Assembly (NCBI RefSeq): GCF_046000175.1
Contig: NZ_JBEOMB010000005.1
Span: 62,001-126,000 of the forward strand
Length of the DNA: 64,000 bases
Direction: 5' to 3'
Source: Rhodoplanes sp046000175
Lineage (GTDB): Bacteria; Pseudomonadota; Alphaproteobacteria; Rhizobiales; Xanthobacteraceae
Shown here: positions 9,244-18,040 of the stretch, piece by piece
How positions within the stretch are numbered: position 1 is the stretch's first letter
Layout of the letters: every line of letters starts with the position of its first letter
The notes under the pieces: generated by a model
What the model saw: the letters and a program-made list of their open reading frames with translations, nothing else
The model's database searches: none
Told to the model about the DNA's origin: nothing
Translations under genes and position numbers: made by a program

Positions 9244-9523
9244 ACTGAAAAAGTTCGACGCCGCCGAGTTTCTCGACACCCAGGAGGACGTGACCGCGTT
9301 CCTGGCCGAGGCATTTGAGACCGGGGACGCTTCGTTCATCGCCAAGGCGATCGGCACCGTGGTGCGGGCGCGCGGAACGACCGAGGTCGCACGCGAGACG
9401 GGGCTCTCGCGTGAAAATCTCTATCGCGCCCTCAATGGCGAGACGCGCGTCGAGTTCGACACCGTCATGCGCGTGCTGGGCGCTCTCGGGCTGGAGCTCG
9501 AGCCGAAGCAGCGGGCGGCCTGA
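9236..9523 (+). CDS. higA: HigA-type antitoxin with XRE-like HTH (HI1420 family)
   Basis: This 95-residue protein starts at ATG 9236, with GGAGAAGG just upstream inside the toxin gene. Residues 30-90 form a helix-turn-helix (RGTTEVARETGLSRENLYRALNGETRVEFDTVMRVLGALGLEL), typical of addiction-module antidote proteins. It should neutralise the overlapping HigB-like toxin and repress the operon through the 8896-8913 palindrome. Confidence 0.92.
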   Translation: MPELKKFDAAEFLDTQEDVTAFLAEAFETGDASFIAKAIGTVVRARGTTEVARETGLSRENLYRALNGETRVEFDTVMRVLGALGLELEPKQRAA

Positions 9524-9552
9524 ACGGGGCGCGCCGAAAGCGTTCTTCAAAA

Positions 9553-9840
9553 TCACTCCGCCGCCGCGGCCACGCGGAACGGCACGGCCGCCACGACGGC
9601 GTCGGCCGCATCCTCACGGAACGCCGGATCGCTTCGCAACTCGTCGATGGTGCGGGGCGACGGGATCGCCGCGCCGTCGAGATCCGACCAATCTTCCGCC
9701 GCGAAGACGAGCACGGCCGCAGCGTTCTGGATCGCCTCGTCGATCGTGTCGCCGGCCGTGATCACGCCGGGCACGTCCGGGAACGACACACCGTAGCAGC
9801 TCTCGGGATCCTTGTGGATCAGGGCGATGTAGTGGGCCAT
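9553..9840 (-). CDS. HicB-like antitoxin domain protein (no HicA nearby)
   Basis: This 95-residue protein uses ATG 9838-9840; one codon further upstream is only a TTG. The N-terminal beta-rich part (YIALIHKDPESCYGVSFPDVPGVITAGDTIDEAIQNA) is the partial-RNase-H-fold HicB domain. The C-terminal tail is Ala-rich and shows no clear HTH or ribbon-helix-helix. A HicA toxin of 60-80 residues would be expected next door, but none is present on either side. It starts 9 bases after the stop of the PD-(D/E)XK-like gene and is probably co-transcribed with it. Orphan HicB proteins are common and may not be part of a toxin system. Confidence 0.82.
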   Translation of the reverse strand: MAHYIALIHKDPESCYGVSFPDVPGVITAGDTIDEAIQNAAAVLVFAAEDWSDLDGAAIPSPRTIDELRSDPAFREDAADAVVAAVPFRVAAAAE

Positions 9841-9849
9841 CAAAACCGG

Positions 9850-10545
9850 CTACTTCGAAGGCCTTCGCCAGACACGAAATTCGTTAACAATATCGAAATA
9901 GATCGAAAATTTCCCAACGACATGAACCAGACATCCATTCACCCTATTGCCTAACTCACTCGCACGGTGAAAAACTTCTTGTTGAAGCACACTTGCAGCT
10001 TCATGTTCAGCATCTTCATCCAAGAGAAGAAATGCAGGATTTGAGTTTGGGTAGACGATAAGGTGCCTCGCTCTATCGGATGCTAAAAAAATTACTCTCT
10101 TTGTCTTCCTGTCGACCGCTTTGAGCACATCGTCGGCCCAAACTTTCTCCGCCCAGGCCTCGCCAGGTTCGTACCTGCCTTTTTGTTCACGGCCTTGTCT
10201 GGACAGGTATCTGCCAATTGGCAGAATGCCCCCCCGGGTTTCAACCTGCTGAAACTCCTTCTGGTCGGACTCGCCGGTGGCTTGAGTCACTTCAATCCAG
10301 TACTCCTGCATTCCAGCGGTTATGACGAAGTCAGGCTCGCGTTCAACTTCGCATCCCTTACGAACATAAATCGGCAGGTCAAAGTAGCCGACTCGAACTG
10401 CAGGCTCCAGGAACATCCTCAGAACAAACCATTCTTCGGCCGCTTTAGCGCGCTTATTTGGCCCAGTCCGACGACCGACGCGCAATCCCAAGTCTCCAAA
10501 CGCAACGTCAAAAGAATCAATCTGGTCAATACGACAACTATTCAC
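9850..10545 (-). CDS. Predicted PD-(D/E)XK-like nuclease-fold protein, AT-rich, laterally acquired
   Basis: This 231-residue protein starts at GTG 10545, overlapping the stop of the upstream VWA gene as GTGA, with GGGAG 8 bases before it. I do not recognise a named family. A possible restriction-nuclease core is visible: Pro71-Asp72 in EREPDFVI, then a short hairpin to IEVTQAT (Glu85-Val-Thr87), an E-x-T version of the PD...ExK motif. The rest is mixed alpha/beta (VIFLASDRARHLIVYPN). Base and codon use are clearly AT-richer than all neighbours (for example 9880-10110), a sign of horizontal transfer. It is followed closely by a HicB-like gene. Nuclease function is inference. Confidence 0.6.
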   Translation of the reverse strand: MNSCRIDQIDSFDVAFGDLGLRVGRRTGPNKRAKAAEEWFVLRMFLEPAVRVGYFDLPIYVRKGCEVEREPDFVITAGMQEYWIEVTQATGESDQKEFQQVETRGGILPIGRYLSRQGREQKGRYEPGEAWAEKVWADDVLKAVDRKTKRVIFLASDRARHLIVYPNSNPAFLLLDEDAEHEAASVLQQEVFHRASELGNRVNGCLVHVVGKFSIYFDIVNEFRVWRRPSK

Positions 10546-11717
10546 CGCACCAGCTCCCGCATCGCGCGATCGAGTCCCTCCAGAGTCAGCGGGAACATGC
10601 GGCCGCCCATCAGCTGGCGGATCATGCGGATGGAGGACGTGTACTCCCACTGGTCCTCGGGCACCGGATTGAGCCAGACGCAGGCCGGGTAGGTGCGGGT
10701 GACGCGATCGAGCCAGACCTGGCCGGCCTCCTCGTTCATGTGCTCGACCGATCCGCCCGGCGTGACGATCTCGTAGGGGCTCATCGAGGCGTCGCCGACG
10801 AAGATCACCTTGTAGTCGTGCGGATAGGTGTGCAGCACGTCGAAGGTCGGCGTCGTGTGGTCCCAGCGCCGCTTGTTCTCCTTCCAGACGCGCTCGTACA
10901 GGCAGTTGTGGAAATAATAATATTCGAGGTGCTTGAACTCGAGCCGCGCCGCGGAGAACAGCTCCTCGGTCAGCGAGATGTGCCAGTCCATCGAGCCGCC
11001 GATGTCGAAGAAGGCCAGCACCTTCACGGCGTTGTGGCGCTCGGGCCGCATGTGGATGTCGAGATAGCCCTTGTGCGCCGTGCCCTTGATGGTGCCGTCG
11101 AGATCGAGCTCCTCGGGCGCGCCGGTGCGGGCGAATTTCCGCAGGCGCCGCAGCGCGATCTTGATGTTGCGGGTGCCGAGCTCGACCGTGTCGTCCAGAT
11201 CCTTGAACTCGCGCTTGTCCCACACCTTCACGGCGCGAAAGTTCCGGTTGGTCTCCTGGCCGATGCGGATGCCTTCCGGATTGTAGCCGTAGGCGCCGAA
11301 CGGCGAGGTGCCGCCGGTGCCGATCCACTTGTTGCCGCCCTGGTGGCGGCCCTTCTGCTCGGCCAGGCGCTGCTTGATCGTCTCCAGGAGCTTGTCGAGC
11401 CCGCCGAGCGCCTCGATCTGCGCCTTCTCCTCCTCGGTGAGGTATTTTTCGGCGAGCTTCTTCAGCCAGTCGGCCGGGATCTCGGCCGTGATCGCCTCGG
11501 CCGTGCTCTCGAAGCCCTTGAACACGGTGCCGAACACCCGGTCGAACTTGTCGAGGTTGCGCTCGTCCTTCACCAGCAGCGCCCGCGACAGATAATAGAA
11601 GTCCTCGACCTTGCGCGCGGCGAGGTCGGCGTCCATCGCCTCCATCAGGGTCAGATACTCGCGCAGCGTCACCGGCAGGCCGGCGCTCTTGAGCGCATGG
11701 AAGAAGCTGATGAACAT
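10542..11717 (-). CDS. VWA domain protein, CoxE-like family
   Basis: This 391-residue cytoplasmic protein starts at ATG 11717. The C-terminal half is a von Willebrand factor A domain with a recognisable MIDAS start, FFDIGGSMDWH (D-x-G-x-S), and a later KVIFVGDASMSPYEI. The N-terminal half is helical and charged. Relatives (COG3825, CoxE-like) usually pair with a MoxR-type AAA ATPase that remodels or inserts metal into enzymes. No MoxR gene is adjacent, so the partner must be elsewhere. The gene overlaps the following AT-rich gene by four bases (GTGA), which implies translational coupling. Confidence 0.88.
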   Translation of the reverse strand: MFISFFHALKSAGLPVTLREYLTLMEAMDADLAARKVEDFYYLSRALLVKDERNLDKFDRVFGTVFKGFESTAEAITAEIPADWLKKLAEKYLTEEEKAQIEALGGLDKLLETIKQRLAEQKGRHQGGNKWIGTGGTSPFGAYGYNPEGIRIGQETNRNFRAVKVWDKREFKDLDDTVELGTRNIKIALRRLRKFARTGAPEELDLDGTIKGTAHKGYLDIHMRPERHNAVKVLAFFDIGGSMDWHISLTEELFSAARLEFKHLEYYYFHNCLYERVWKENKRRWDHTTPTFDVLHTYPHDYKVIFVGDASMSPYEIVTPGGSVEHMNEEAGQVWLDRVTRTYPACVWLNPVPEDQWEYTSSIRMIRQLMGGRMFPLTLEGLDRAMRELVR

Positions 11718-11983
11718 GCCGCCCTCCGGCCCGGGCCGGCACGGCCGCGGGCGTCGCGCGCCTGCTTACGCGCGGCGCCAGTATAGCCGCGCGGCCGCGC
11801 CGGTCGAGCCGGCCGCCGCGCCCCGCGGAACTCCGCCAACCCCCTGACGTTGAGCCGAAGATCGCGGCCGACGCGGCGCGGCGCGGCGATCGTGTCGCGC
11901 TCCGAAGAGTCGGCTCCCGCGTTCCATCGTCGAAACAGCAGCACGGCGCGGCACCCGCCGCGTCCGACAGGGATGGCGTCGCC

Positions 11984-12745
11984 ATGCAGAACCAGTCCAG
12001 GCCCGGCTCGACCTCACCATCGCAAGCGCCCTCGGGATCATCGACCGCGGGGGGACAGTCCGCCGGCTCGCGTCCGGCAGGCACGCAGGCGGGCAGCCCG
12101 CAAGCGGGCTCCCAGGACGAGCTGCGGCGCGACGCCGAGCAGATCGCCGCGGAGGTGCGCCAGGCCGCCGGCCATGCGAAGCAGGCCGCCGGTAGCGTCA
12201 AGGACGAGGTCGCCGCCGCCGCCGCCGACATGCGCGACCAGGCCGCCGCCATGGCCGAGCCGCTGCAGCGCAAGGCGCGCTCGCTCGCCGAGGAGCAGAA
12301 GCGAGCCGGGGCGCAGCGCGTGCGCGGCGTCGCACGGGCGATCTCGTCGGCCGCCGACGACCTCGACGACGAGATGCCGCAGGCGGCGGCGTGGATCCGG
12401 CGCGGCGCCTCGCAGCTCGAGGATCTCTCGCAGTCGGTGCGCCAGAAGAGCGTCGAGGATCTGGCACGCGACACCGAGCGTTTCGCGCGCAACAACACGG
12501 CCGCCTTCTTCGGGCTGTCGCTGGTCGCCGGCTTCGCGCTCGCCCGCTTCCTCAAGAGCGGCGCGCCCGATCCGACCGGGCACGCGGGCGCGACCACGAG
12601 CGCGTCCGGATCGCCGCGCCGCACGACGAGCCCGCCCCTGCAGCCGCATCCGGGCAGCGCGACCGGCACCTCGCCGCGCAGCCCGGCCGCCACGGGGCCG
12701 GCGACGCGCACCAATCCGGCCGCCTTCCCCCACAACGAGTTCTGA
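11984..12745 (+). CDS. Hydrophilic helical protein with C-terminal membrane anchor
   Basis: This 253-residue protein starts at ATG 11984. The N terminus is Ser/Pro/Gln/Gly-rich and disordered. Residues about 45-165 form a long Ala/Glu/Lys/Arg-rich amphipathic helix, and FFGLSLVAGFALARFL near 180-196 is a single membrane segment followed by a disordered tail. I do not recognise a characterised family. It is the first gene of a compact rightward cluster with a holin-like protein and a DUF3618 protein, a common arrangement in Hyphomicrobiales that probably concerns the cell envelope or stress. Confidence 0.75.
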   Translation: MQNQSRPGSTSPSQAPSGSSTAGGQSAGSRPAGTQAGSPQAGSQDELRRDAEQIAAEVRQAAGHAKQAAGSVKDEVAAAAADMRDQAAAMAEPLQRKARSLAEEQKRAGAQRVRGVARAISSAADDLDDEMPQAAAWIRRGASQLEDLSQSVRQKSVEDLARDTERFARNNTAAFFGLSLVAGFALARFLKSGAPDPTGHAGATTSASGSPRRTTSPPLQPHPGSATGTSPRSPAATGPATRTNPAAFPHNEF

Positions 12746-12757
12746 GGAGAGACGATC

Positions 12758-13195
12758 ATGGGTCTCGAAGACACTCGTCTCCACGACCAGCCCGTCCACG
12801 ACCGGCGCGTCCAGGATCATCGCTCGGTCCCGGCGCTGTTCACGGATTTGATTCAGCAGGTCACGTCGCTGCTGCGCACCGAGACGCGGCTCGCCCGCAC
12901 CGAGATGAGCGAGAAGATCGGTCAGGTCGGCACCGGCGTGGCGCTGGTCGCCGTCGGCGCCGTGCTGGTGATGCCGGGCCTCGTCATCCTGCTGCAGGCC
13001 GCCGTGGCGGCCATGATCGACGCCGGCTGGCAGGCCCATTGGGCCGCCCTCCTGGTCGGCGGCGCGACGCTCTTGGTCGGCGCCATCCTGGCGCTGGTCG
13101 GCGCCGGCCGGTTCAAGGCCGCGAACCTGACTCCCAACCGTACGCTGTCCCAGCTCCAGAGCGACGCGGCCGTCGCGCGCAATCAGGTGAGGTGA
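12758..13195 (+). CDS. Phage-holin-like (Actinobacterial holin-X type) membrane protein
   Basis: This 145-residue protein starts at ATG 12758, with GAGGAGAG a few bases upstream and 12 bases after the preceding stop. An amphipathic N-terminal part (LFTDLIQQVTSLLRTETRLARTEM) precedes two hydrophobic helices, about 62-87 and 94-118. This is the layout of the 'phage holin family' / DUF1469 proteins encoded in bacterial chromosomes. Despite the name, these are housekeeping envelope proteins and nothing here suggests a prophage. It is co-transcribed with its neighbours. Confidence 0.85.
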   Translation: MGLEDTRLHDQPVHDRRVQDHRSVPALFTDLIQQVTSLLRTETRLARTEMSEKIGQVGTGVALVAVGAVLVMPGLVILLQAAVAAMIDAGWQAHWAALLVGGATLLVGAILALVGAGRFKAANLTPNRTLSQLQSDAAVARNQVR

Positions 13196-13199
13196 TCCG

Positions 13200-14609
13200 A
13201 TGCCGACCGCTCGCGAGATCGAGACCGAGGCCGAGCGCCAGCGCGCCCAGCTCGCCGACACGCTGGAGGCGCTGCGCGACCGGATGACGCCGGGCGAGAT
13301 CGTCGACCAGGCGATGGAGTTCGCCCGCGGCCACGGCGGCGGCGAGTTCGTCCAGAATCTCGGCCGTCAGGTGCGCGCCTCGCCGCTCCCGGTGGCGCTG
13401 GTGGCGACCGGGCTCGCCTGGCTGATGTTCGCGCCGCGCCGCGCGCCGGCGCCCTCGATCGTGCCGGAGCCCTCGCCCTATCCGAGTCCGACGACCCGCA
13501 CCGCCTCGCAGCACGACGGCACGGCCCGTCACGCCGCCGACGCGGCGAGCAGCGCGGTACATGCGGCGAGCGGCAAGGCGCGCGGCGCCTACTCGTCGAT
13601 GGCGTCCGGGGCGAGCGGTGCGGCCGCCTCGGCCCGCGATGCCGCAGGCGGCGCCTACGAGAGCGCCAGCGACGCGGCTGGCCGGGCCGCCGGTCTCGCG
13701 TCGAGCGCCGCCGACCGCGCACGCCGCGGCGCCCGAGACGTCGCCCATGATCTCGGCGACCGCGCCGCGTCGGCCGGTCGCGGGGCGTACGATGCCGCGA
13801 CGGGGGCCTACGACCACGCCGCGGATCTCGGTCACGAGGCCTACGACCGTGCCGCCGATCTCGGTCACGGCGCCTATGCGCGGGCCCGCTCGATGGGCGA
13901 GAGCATCGCCGACCAAGCGTCGCACGCGCAGGCCGGGCTGATGCGGATCGTCCGCGAGCAGCCGCTCGTGGTCGGTGCCGTCGGCCTCGCGCTCGGGGCG
14001 CTCATCGGCGCCGCCATGCCGCGCTCGCGGACCGAAGACGAGCTGATGGGCGAAGCCGCCGACGACATGAAGCAGTCGGCATCCGAGGCGGTGCGCAGCT
14101 ATTACGGCGAAGCCAAGGACGCGGCCGGCCGCGTCGCCGAGCGGGTGCGCGAGGCCGCCGAGGAGCAGGGTCTCACGACCGACTCGGCCCAGGGGGCGGC
14201 GCAGGGGGCGGCGCAGGATCTCCGCGACCGGGCGCGGGACCTCGGCGGCAAGGCGAGCGAGCTCGGCGACAAGGTCGCGGCGGTCGCCGAAGCCGCCAAG
14301 GAGAGCACCCGCGAAGAGCTCGACCACGCCAAGGAGAAGCTCGCGGCAGACGCCGACAAGACGGTCGGGAAGGGCGAGGCTGGCCTGAGCGAGTCGGGCA
14401 AGGATGAGATGGGCAAAGGTGCCGCCGGCAAGAGCGACGTGCGGCGCAACCCCGTGCAGCGCGACACGATGACGGCCGGTTCGGCCACGCCCGGCCAGTC
14501 GGCCGGGGTCGGCCAAGCGACGCACTTCGCATCACCCGGCACGCCCTCGACGTCGGGAACGAGTCGCCCGGGCCAGCAACCGAGCCAGCCGGGCAAGCGT
14601 CCGAGCTGA
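13200..14609 (+). CDS. DUF3618-containing membrane protein with Ala-rich helical repeats
   Basis: This 469-residue protein starts at ATG 13200, four bases after the holin-like gene. The N-terminal 50 residues (REIETEAERQRAQLADTLEALRDRMTPGEIVDQ) are DUF3618. A short hydrophobic stretch follows (PVALVATGLAWLMF, about 63-77). The middle is Ala-rich with imperfect repeats of the type AYDRAADLGHGAYARA. A second membrane segment (VVGAVGLALGALIGAAMP) lies near 258-276, and the C-terminal part is a charged helix with a disordered tail. Such proteins accompany holin-like and YihY genes in many alphaproteobacteria. Function unknown; a membrane or envelope-stress role is inference. Confidence 0.8.
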   Translation: MPTAREIETEAERQRAQLADTLEALRDRMTPGEIVDQAMEFARGHGGGEFVQNLGRQVRASPLPVALVATGLAWLMFAPRRAPAPSIVPEPSPYPSPTTRTASQHDGTARHAADAASSAVHAASGKARGAYSSMASGASGAAASARDAAGGAYESASDAAGRAAGLASSAADRARRGARDVAHDLGDRAASAGRGAYDAATGAYDHAADLGHEAYDRAADLGHGAYARARSMGESIADQASHAQAGLMRIVREQPLVVGAVGLALGALIGAAMPRSRTEDELMGEAADDMKQSASEAVRSYYGEAKDAAGRVAERVREAAEEQGLTTDSAQGAAQGAAQDLRDRARDLGGKASELGDKVAAVAEAAKESTREELDHAKEKLAADADKTVGKGEAGLSESGKDEMGKGAAGKSDVRRNPVQRDTMTAGSATPGQSAGVGQATHFASPGTPSTSGTSRPGQQPSQPGKRPS

Positions 14610-14714
14610 ATGGACACGCCCCCCGGCCGGCGCTCCAGCGCCGGCCGGTGCGTGCCTTCATCCTGCGCAGCCACGTCGCGCGGCGCGATCACAGGTCATT
14701 TACACACCTCCGCG

Positions 14715-15740
14715 ATGAAGCCCCCCTCCCCTCCACCGGACCGGTCGCCTCTCGTGGTGCTCGGGTTATCGGCTGCGCTGCTGGCGCTCGGCTATGGCCG
14801 TCGCGAGGCCACACCCGCGACGACGCTGCGCCGCGACGATCTCACACCGTCGCAGCAGCGACCGAAACGGCGCGGCTGGTGGCCGGCCCTGAAGGGCGTC
14901 TACCGGCGCTTCACCGAGGATCGCGTCACCTCGATCGCCGGCGGCGTCACCTTCTTCGCGCTGCTGGCGCTGTTCCCGGCGATCGCCGCGCTCGTCTCGA
15001 TTTACGGCCTGTTCACCGATCCGCGCCAACTCACCGGGCAGATCGATCAGCTCTCGACCGTGCTGCCCGGCGGCGCCATCGAGGTGGTCAGCGGCCAGCT
15101 CCAGCGCCTCGCCGAGCAGGGTCGCTCCAGCCTCGGCGTCGCCTTCCTGATCAGCGTCGGTGCCGCGCTGTGGAGCGCGAATGCCGGCATGAAGGCGATC
15201 TTCGATGCGCTCAACATCGTCTACGACGAGGACGAGAAGCGCAGCTTCGTGATGCTGAACGTGCAGTCGCTGCTCTTCACGCTGGCCGGGCTGGTGCTGC
15301 TGATGCTGGCGCTGTCCGCCGTCGTGGTGGTGCCGATCCTGTTCGGTTATGTCGGGCTCGCCGGCCCCGCCGCGACGGCACTGCAGTGGGGCCGTTGGCC
15401 CATACTTCTGCTGGTGCTCGCCTTCGCGCTCGCCGTGATCTACCGGTTCGGCCCGAGCCGCCGCACCGCGCGCTGGCGCTGGATCTCCTGGGGCAGCGCC
15501 TTCGCGGCGATCGCCTGGCTCGGCGCATCCGCGCTGTTCTCCTGGTACGCGGCGAATTTCGGCAGCTTCAACGCCACCTACGGGACGCTCGGTGCGGTCA
15601 TCGGCTTCATGACCTGGATCTGGATCTCGTCGATCGTGATCCTGGTCGGCGCCGAGCTGGACGCCGAGCTCGAATGCCAGGACCCCGAAATGCCGCGCAA
15701 GACCCCCGAGGGCGGGCTCGGACGCGCGTCCCGCGCGTGA
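14715..15740 (+). CDS. YihY/BrkB family inner-membrane protein
   Basis: This 341-residue protein starts at ATG 14715 (MKPPSPPPDR); the open frame upstream is not convincing. After an N-terminal hydrophobic helix and a linker, residues from about 65 hold the YihY signature (DRVTSIAGGVTFFALLALFPAIAALVSIYGL), several more membrane helices and a C-terminal YGTLGAVIGFMTWIWISSIVILVGAELDAELE. Members were once annotated as ribonuclease BN but are now regarded as membrane proteins of unclear transport function. It follows the DUF3618 gene by about 105 bases and probably shares its envelope role. Confidence 0.92.
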   Translation: MKPPSPPPDRSPLVVLGLSAALLALGYGRREATPATTLRRDDLTPSQQRPKRRGWWPALKGVYRRFTEDRVTSIAGGVTFFALLALFPAIAALVSIYGLFTDPRQLTGQIDQLSTVLPGGAIEVVSGQLQRLAEQGRSSLGVAFLISVGAALWSANAGMKAIFDALNIVYDEDEKRSFVMLNVQSLLFTLAGLVLLMLALSAVVVVPILFGYVGLAGPAATALQWGRWPILLLVLAFALAVIYRFGPSRRTARWRWISWGSAFAAIAWLGASALFSWYAANFGSFNATYGTLGAVIGFMTWIWISSIVILVGAELDAELECQDPEMPRKTPEGGLGRASRA

Positions 15741-15853
15741 TGGCGCGCCACCGGCCGCCGCCCCGTCATGCTTTCGCCGCTTTGTCGCCGCGCCGCCGTA
15801 TAGAACGAAGCCCATAGAGCTTCGGGTGAAGGCCGGGGTGACGGGAGACGATC

Positions 15854-18040
15854 ATGGCGGGGTGCGGGATCCAGGGCGCGAGAGCGCTGGCGAGGATGCT
15901 CGCGGCGAGCCTCGCCGCGACGGTTCTCGTCACCGGAGCGTCCGCCCAGACTCCGCTCGCGCCGCCCCCTGAGGCGGTCCCCGGCACCGGCATCCCGTCG
16001 ATCACGGTCCATCCCGATCCGAACGCCCAGCCGGCCGTGCCGGCGATCGTGCCGGCGCCGCTGCCGGAGCCGGCGATCGGCGTCGCCATCGACTGGCAGG
16101 TGAAGAACCGCTTCCGCCTGTTCCGCGACGAGAAGGACTTCCAGCGCCACGTGACGGCGGCAGCCGCCGGGCGCAGCGTGCTGGCGACCGAGCAGGCGCT
16201 CGCCGCCGAGACGGACGGGCGCGGCTGGGCGCGCGACACCGTGGTGCGGCTGTGCACCGACGCGGCCGGCCGGGTCGCCGACGAGTGCCTGCGCGACGGG
16301 GTGCGCGAGTCGTATCTCGCGCCGGCCGATCATCGCATCGAGGCGCGGCTCGCCGGCGCCGTCGACCCGGCCGCCCAATGCACCTGGACGTTCGAGGACG
16401 GCGACTCCTTGCCGCGCAGCGTCACGGCGCCGTGCGCCGAGCCGGTCAATCTGCGCGTCGTGTTCGGCAAGCCGACCATCGCGGTGGTCGACATCGTGGC
16501 GCCCGACGGCGCCGCCACGGGCCAGCCGCCGCGCCGCGCCACCACCGAGATCCTCGTCCAGGATCTGCTGATCGCCGGGCTCGGCGACTCGATCGCCTCG
16601 GGTGAAGGCAATCCGGACCGGCCCGTGGTGCTGTCCGACGAGGGCTTCTGCTTCCGCCGCTTCGGCGGCGGCGGCCGCAACGAGTTCTTCCGGCCTGGCC
16701 GAGCGGGCTTCAAGGGCGACAAGGCCTGCGAGTCGGGGGGCGGCGGCATCGGCAGCGACAGCGACCGGGCCGAATGGGCGCGCCTCTCGGCGCGTTGGAT
16801 GAGCGCGCCCTGCCACCGCTCGCTCTACGGCTATCAGCTGCGCGCCGCGCTGGCGCTCGCCGTCGAGAACCCGCGCCTCGCCGTCACCTTCCTGCCGCTC
16901 GCCTGCACGGGTGCCACCATCGAGACCGGCCTGTTCGCCGGCCAGCCGTCGCGCGAGCTCAACTGCGGCACCAGCGGCACCGCGTCCTGCCCGCGCCAGA
17001 TGCCGGGCCAGATCGCCCAGCTCCGCGACCTCCTCGCCAAGGCCCGGAAGGCGCACCCGCAGCGCGGCCTCGACCTCGTGTTCCTCACCGTCGGGGCGAA
17101 CGACGTCGATTTCTCCGGGCTGGTCGCCGACGTGATCATCGACGCCTCGGCCGAGCGCACGCTGTTCCGCCGCGCCGGCGTCATCGGCACGGTCGAGGGC
17201 GCGCAGCGCGCCATCGACACGACGCTGCCGACCGGCTTCCACCGGCTGCGCGGCGCCTTGAAGCCGCTGCTCGGCGGCAGCCTCGACCGCCTCGTCTACG
17301 TCTCCTACGGCCATCCGGCGCTGTCGCCGCAGGGCGGTGCGTGCCCGACGAGCCGCGACGGCTTCGACGTCCATCCGGCCTTCGGGGTGGACGGCGACCG
17401 GCTCGCCCGCATCTCGCAGTTCGTCGAGCGCGGCTTCTTCCCGCGCCTGAAGGCGCTCGCCACCTGCACGGGCGGCGTCGCCTGTGCCGATCCCGGCCGC
17501 GACCGCATGACCTTCGTCGACGCCCACCAGCCCGCGTTCGCCGACCACGGCTTCTGTGCCCGCTCGGCCGCGGATCCGGCGTTCGACCGCGACTGCTTCG
17601 CCACCGACGGGACGAGCTTCGCGACGAGCCCGGTCGAAGGCGCGACCGCCCCGCTGAACTGCGCGGCGCGGCCGTCCGATTTCCGCCCCTACGCCCCGCG
17701 GGCGCGCTGGATCCGCACGGCGAACGACAGCTACTTCGCCGCCATGACGTTCCCCGAGGGCGTGTCGCCGACCATGCAGCCGAGCGACCTGCACGACGCC
17801 ACCTGGGGCGTGCTCTCGGCCGTCTATGGCGGCGCCGTCCATCCGACCGCCGAGGGCCACGCCGCCATGGCCGACGCCGCCCTGCCGGCCGCCCGCACCG
17901 TGCTCGGCCTGCCGCAGCCGGACCTGGCGATCACGGTCGAGCCGCTGCCGCCCGCCCTGCCCGCGTCGGGCGCAGCCGGTCCGCTGCCCGTCCCTCCGGC
18001 GCCGCAGACGGCCGGCTCGGGCGCCTTTCCCGGGCGCTGA
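15854..18040 (+). CDS. Secreted SGNH/GDSL-type hydrolase
   Basis: This 728-residue protein starts at ATG 15854 behind GGGAG. Residues 1-31 are a signal peptide (cleavage near ASA/QTP), followed by a Pro-rich linker. The catalytic Ser is Ser246 in AGLGDSIASGEG. The block III Asn lies in TVGANDVDFSG (about 416) and the terminal His in HPTAEGH (about 662), together giving an SGNH esterase fold with long insertions. Many Cys residues in the mature part suggest disulfides and a periplasmic or extracellular location. The ester substrate (lipid, polysaccharide acetyl or other) is unknown. The gene stands alone. Confidence 0.85.
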   Translation: MAGCGIQGARALARMLAASLAATVLVTGASAQTPLAPPPEAVPGTGIPSITVHPDPNAQPAVPAIVPAPLPEPAIGVAIDWQVKNRFRLFRDEKDFQRHVTAAAAGRSVLATEQALAAETDGRGWARDTVVRLCTDAAGRVADECLRDGVRESYLAPADHRIEARLAGAVDPAAQCTWTFEDGDSLPRSVTAPCAEPVNLRVVFGKPTIAVVDIVAPDGAATGQPPRRATTEILVQDLLIAGLGDSIASGEGNPDRPVVLSDEGFCFRRFGGGGRNEFFRPGRAGFKGDKACESGGGGIGSDSDRAEWARLSARWMSAPCHRSLYGYQLRAALALAVENPRLAVTFLPLACTGATIETGLFAGQPSRELNCGTSGTASCPRQMPGQIAQLRDLLAKARKAHPQRGLDLVFLTVGANDVDFSGLVADVIIDASAERTLFRRAGVIGTVEGAQRAIDTTLPTGFHRLRGALKPLLGGSLDRLVYVSYGHPALSPQGGACPTSRDGFDVHPAFGVDGDRLARISQFVERGFFPRLKALATCTGGVACADPGRDRMTFVDAHQPAFADHGFCARSAADPAFDRDCFATDGTSFATSPVEGATAPLNCAARPSDFRPYAPRARWIRTANDSYFAAMTFPEGVSPTMQPSDLHDATWGVLSAVYGGAVHPTAEGHAAMADAALPAARTVLGLPQPDLAITVEPLPPALPASGAAGPLPVPPAPQTAGSGAFPGR

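Noticed and set aside
9524..9850. A HicA toxin partner for the HicB-like gene
   Set aside because: No 60-80-residue HicA-type frame exists on either side; flanking genes are HigA-like and the AT-rich nuclease-like gene.
12758..13195. Prophage, because of the holin-like protein
   Set aside because: No other phage gene is present, and this protein type is chromosomal in many alphaproteobacteria.
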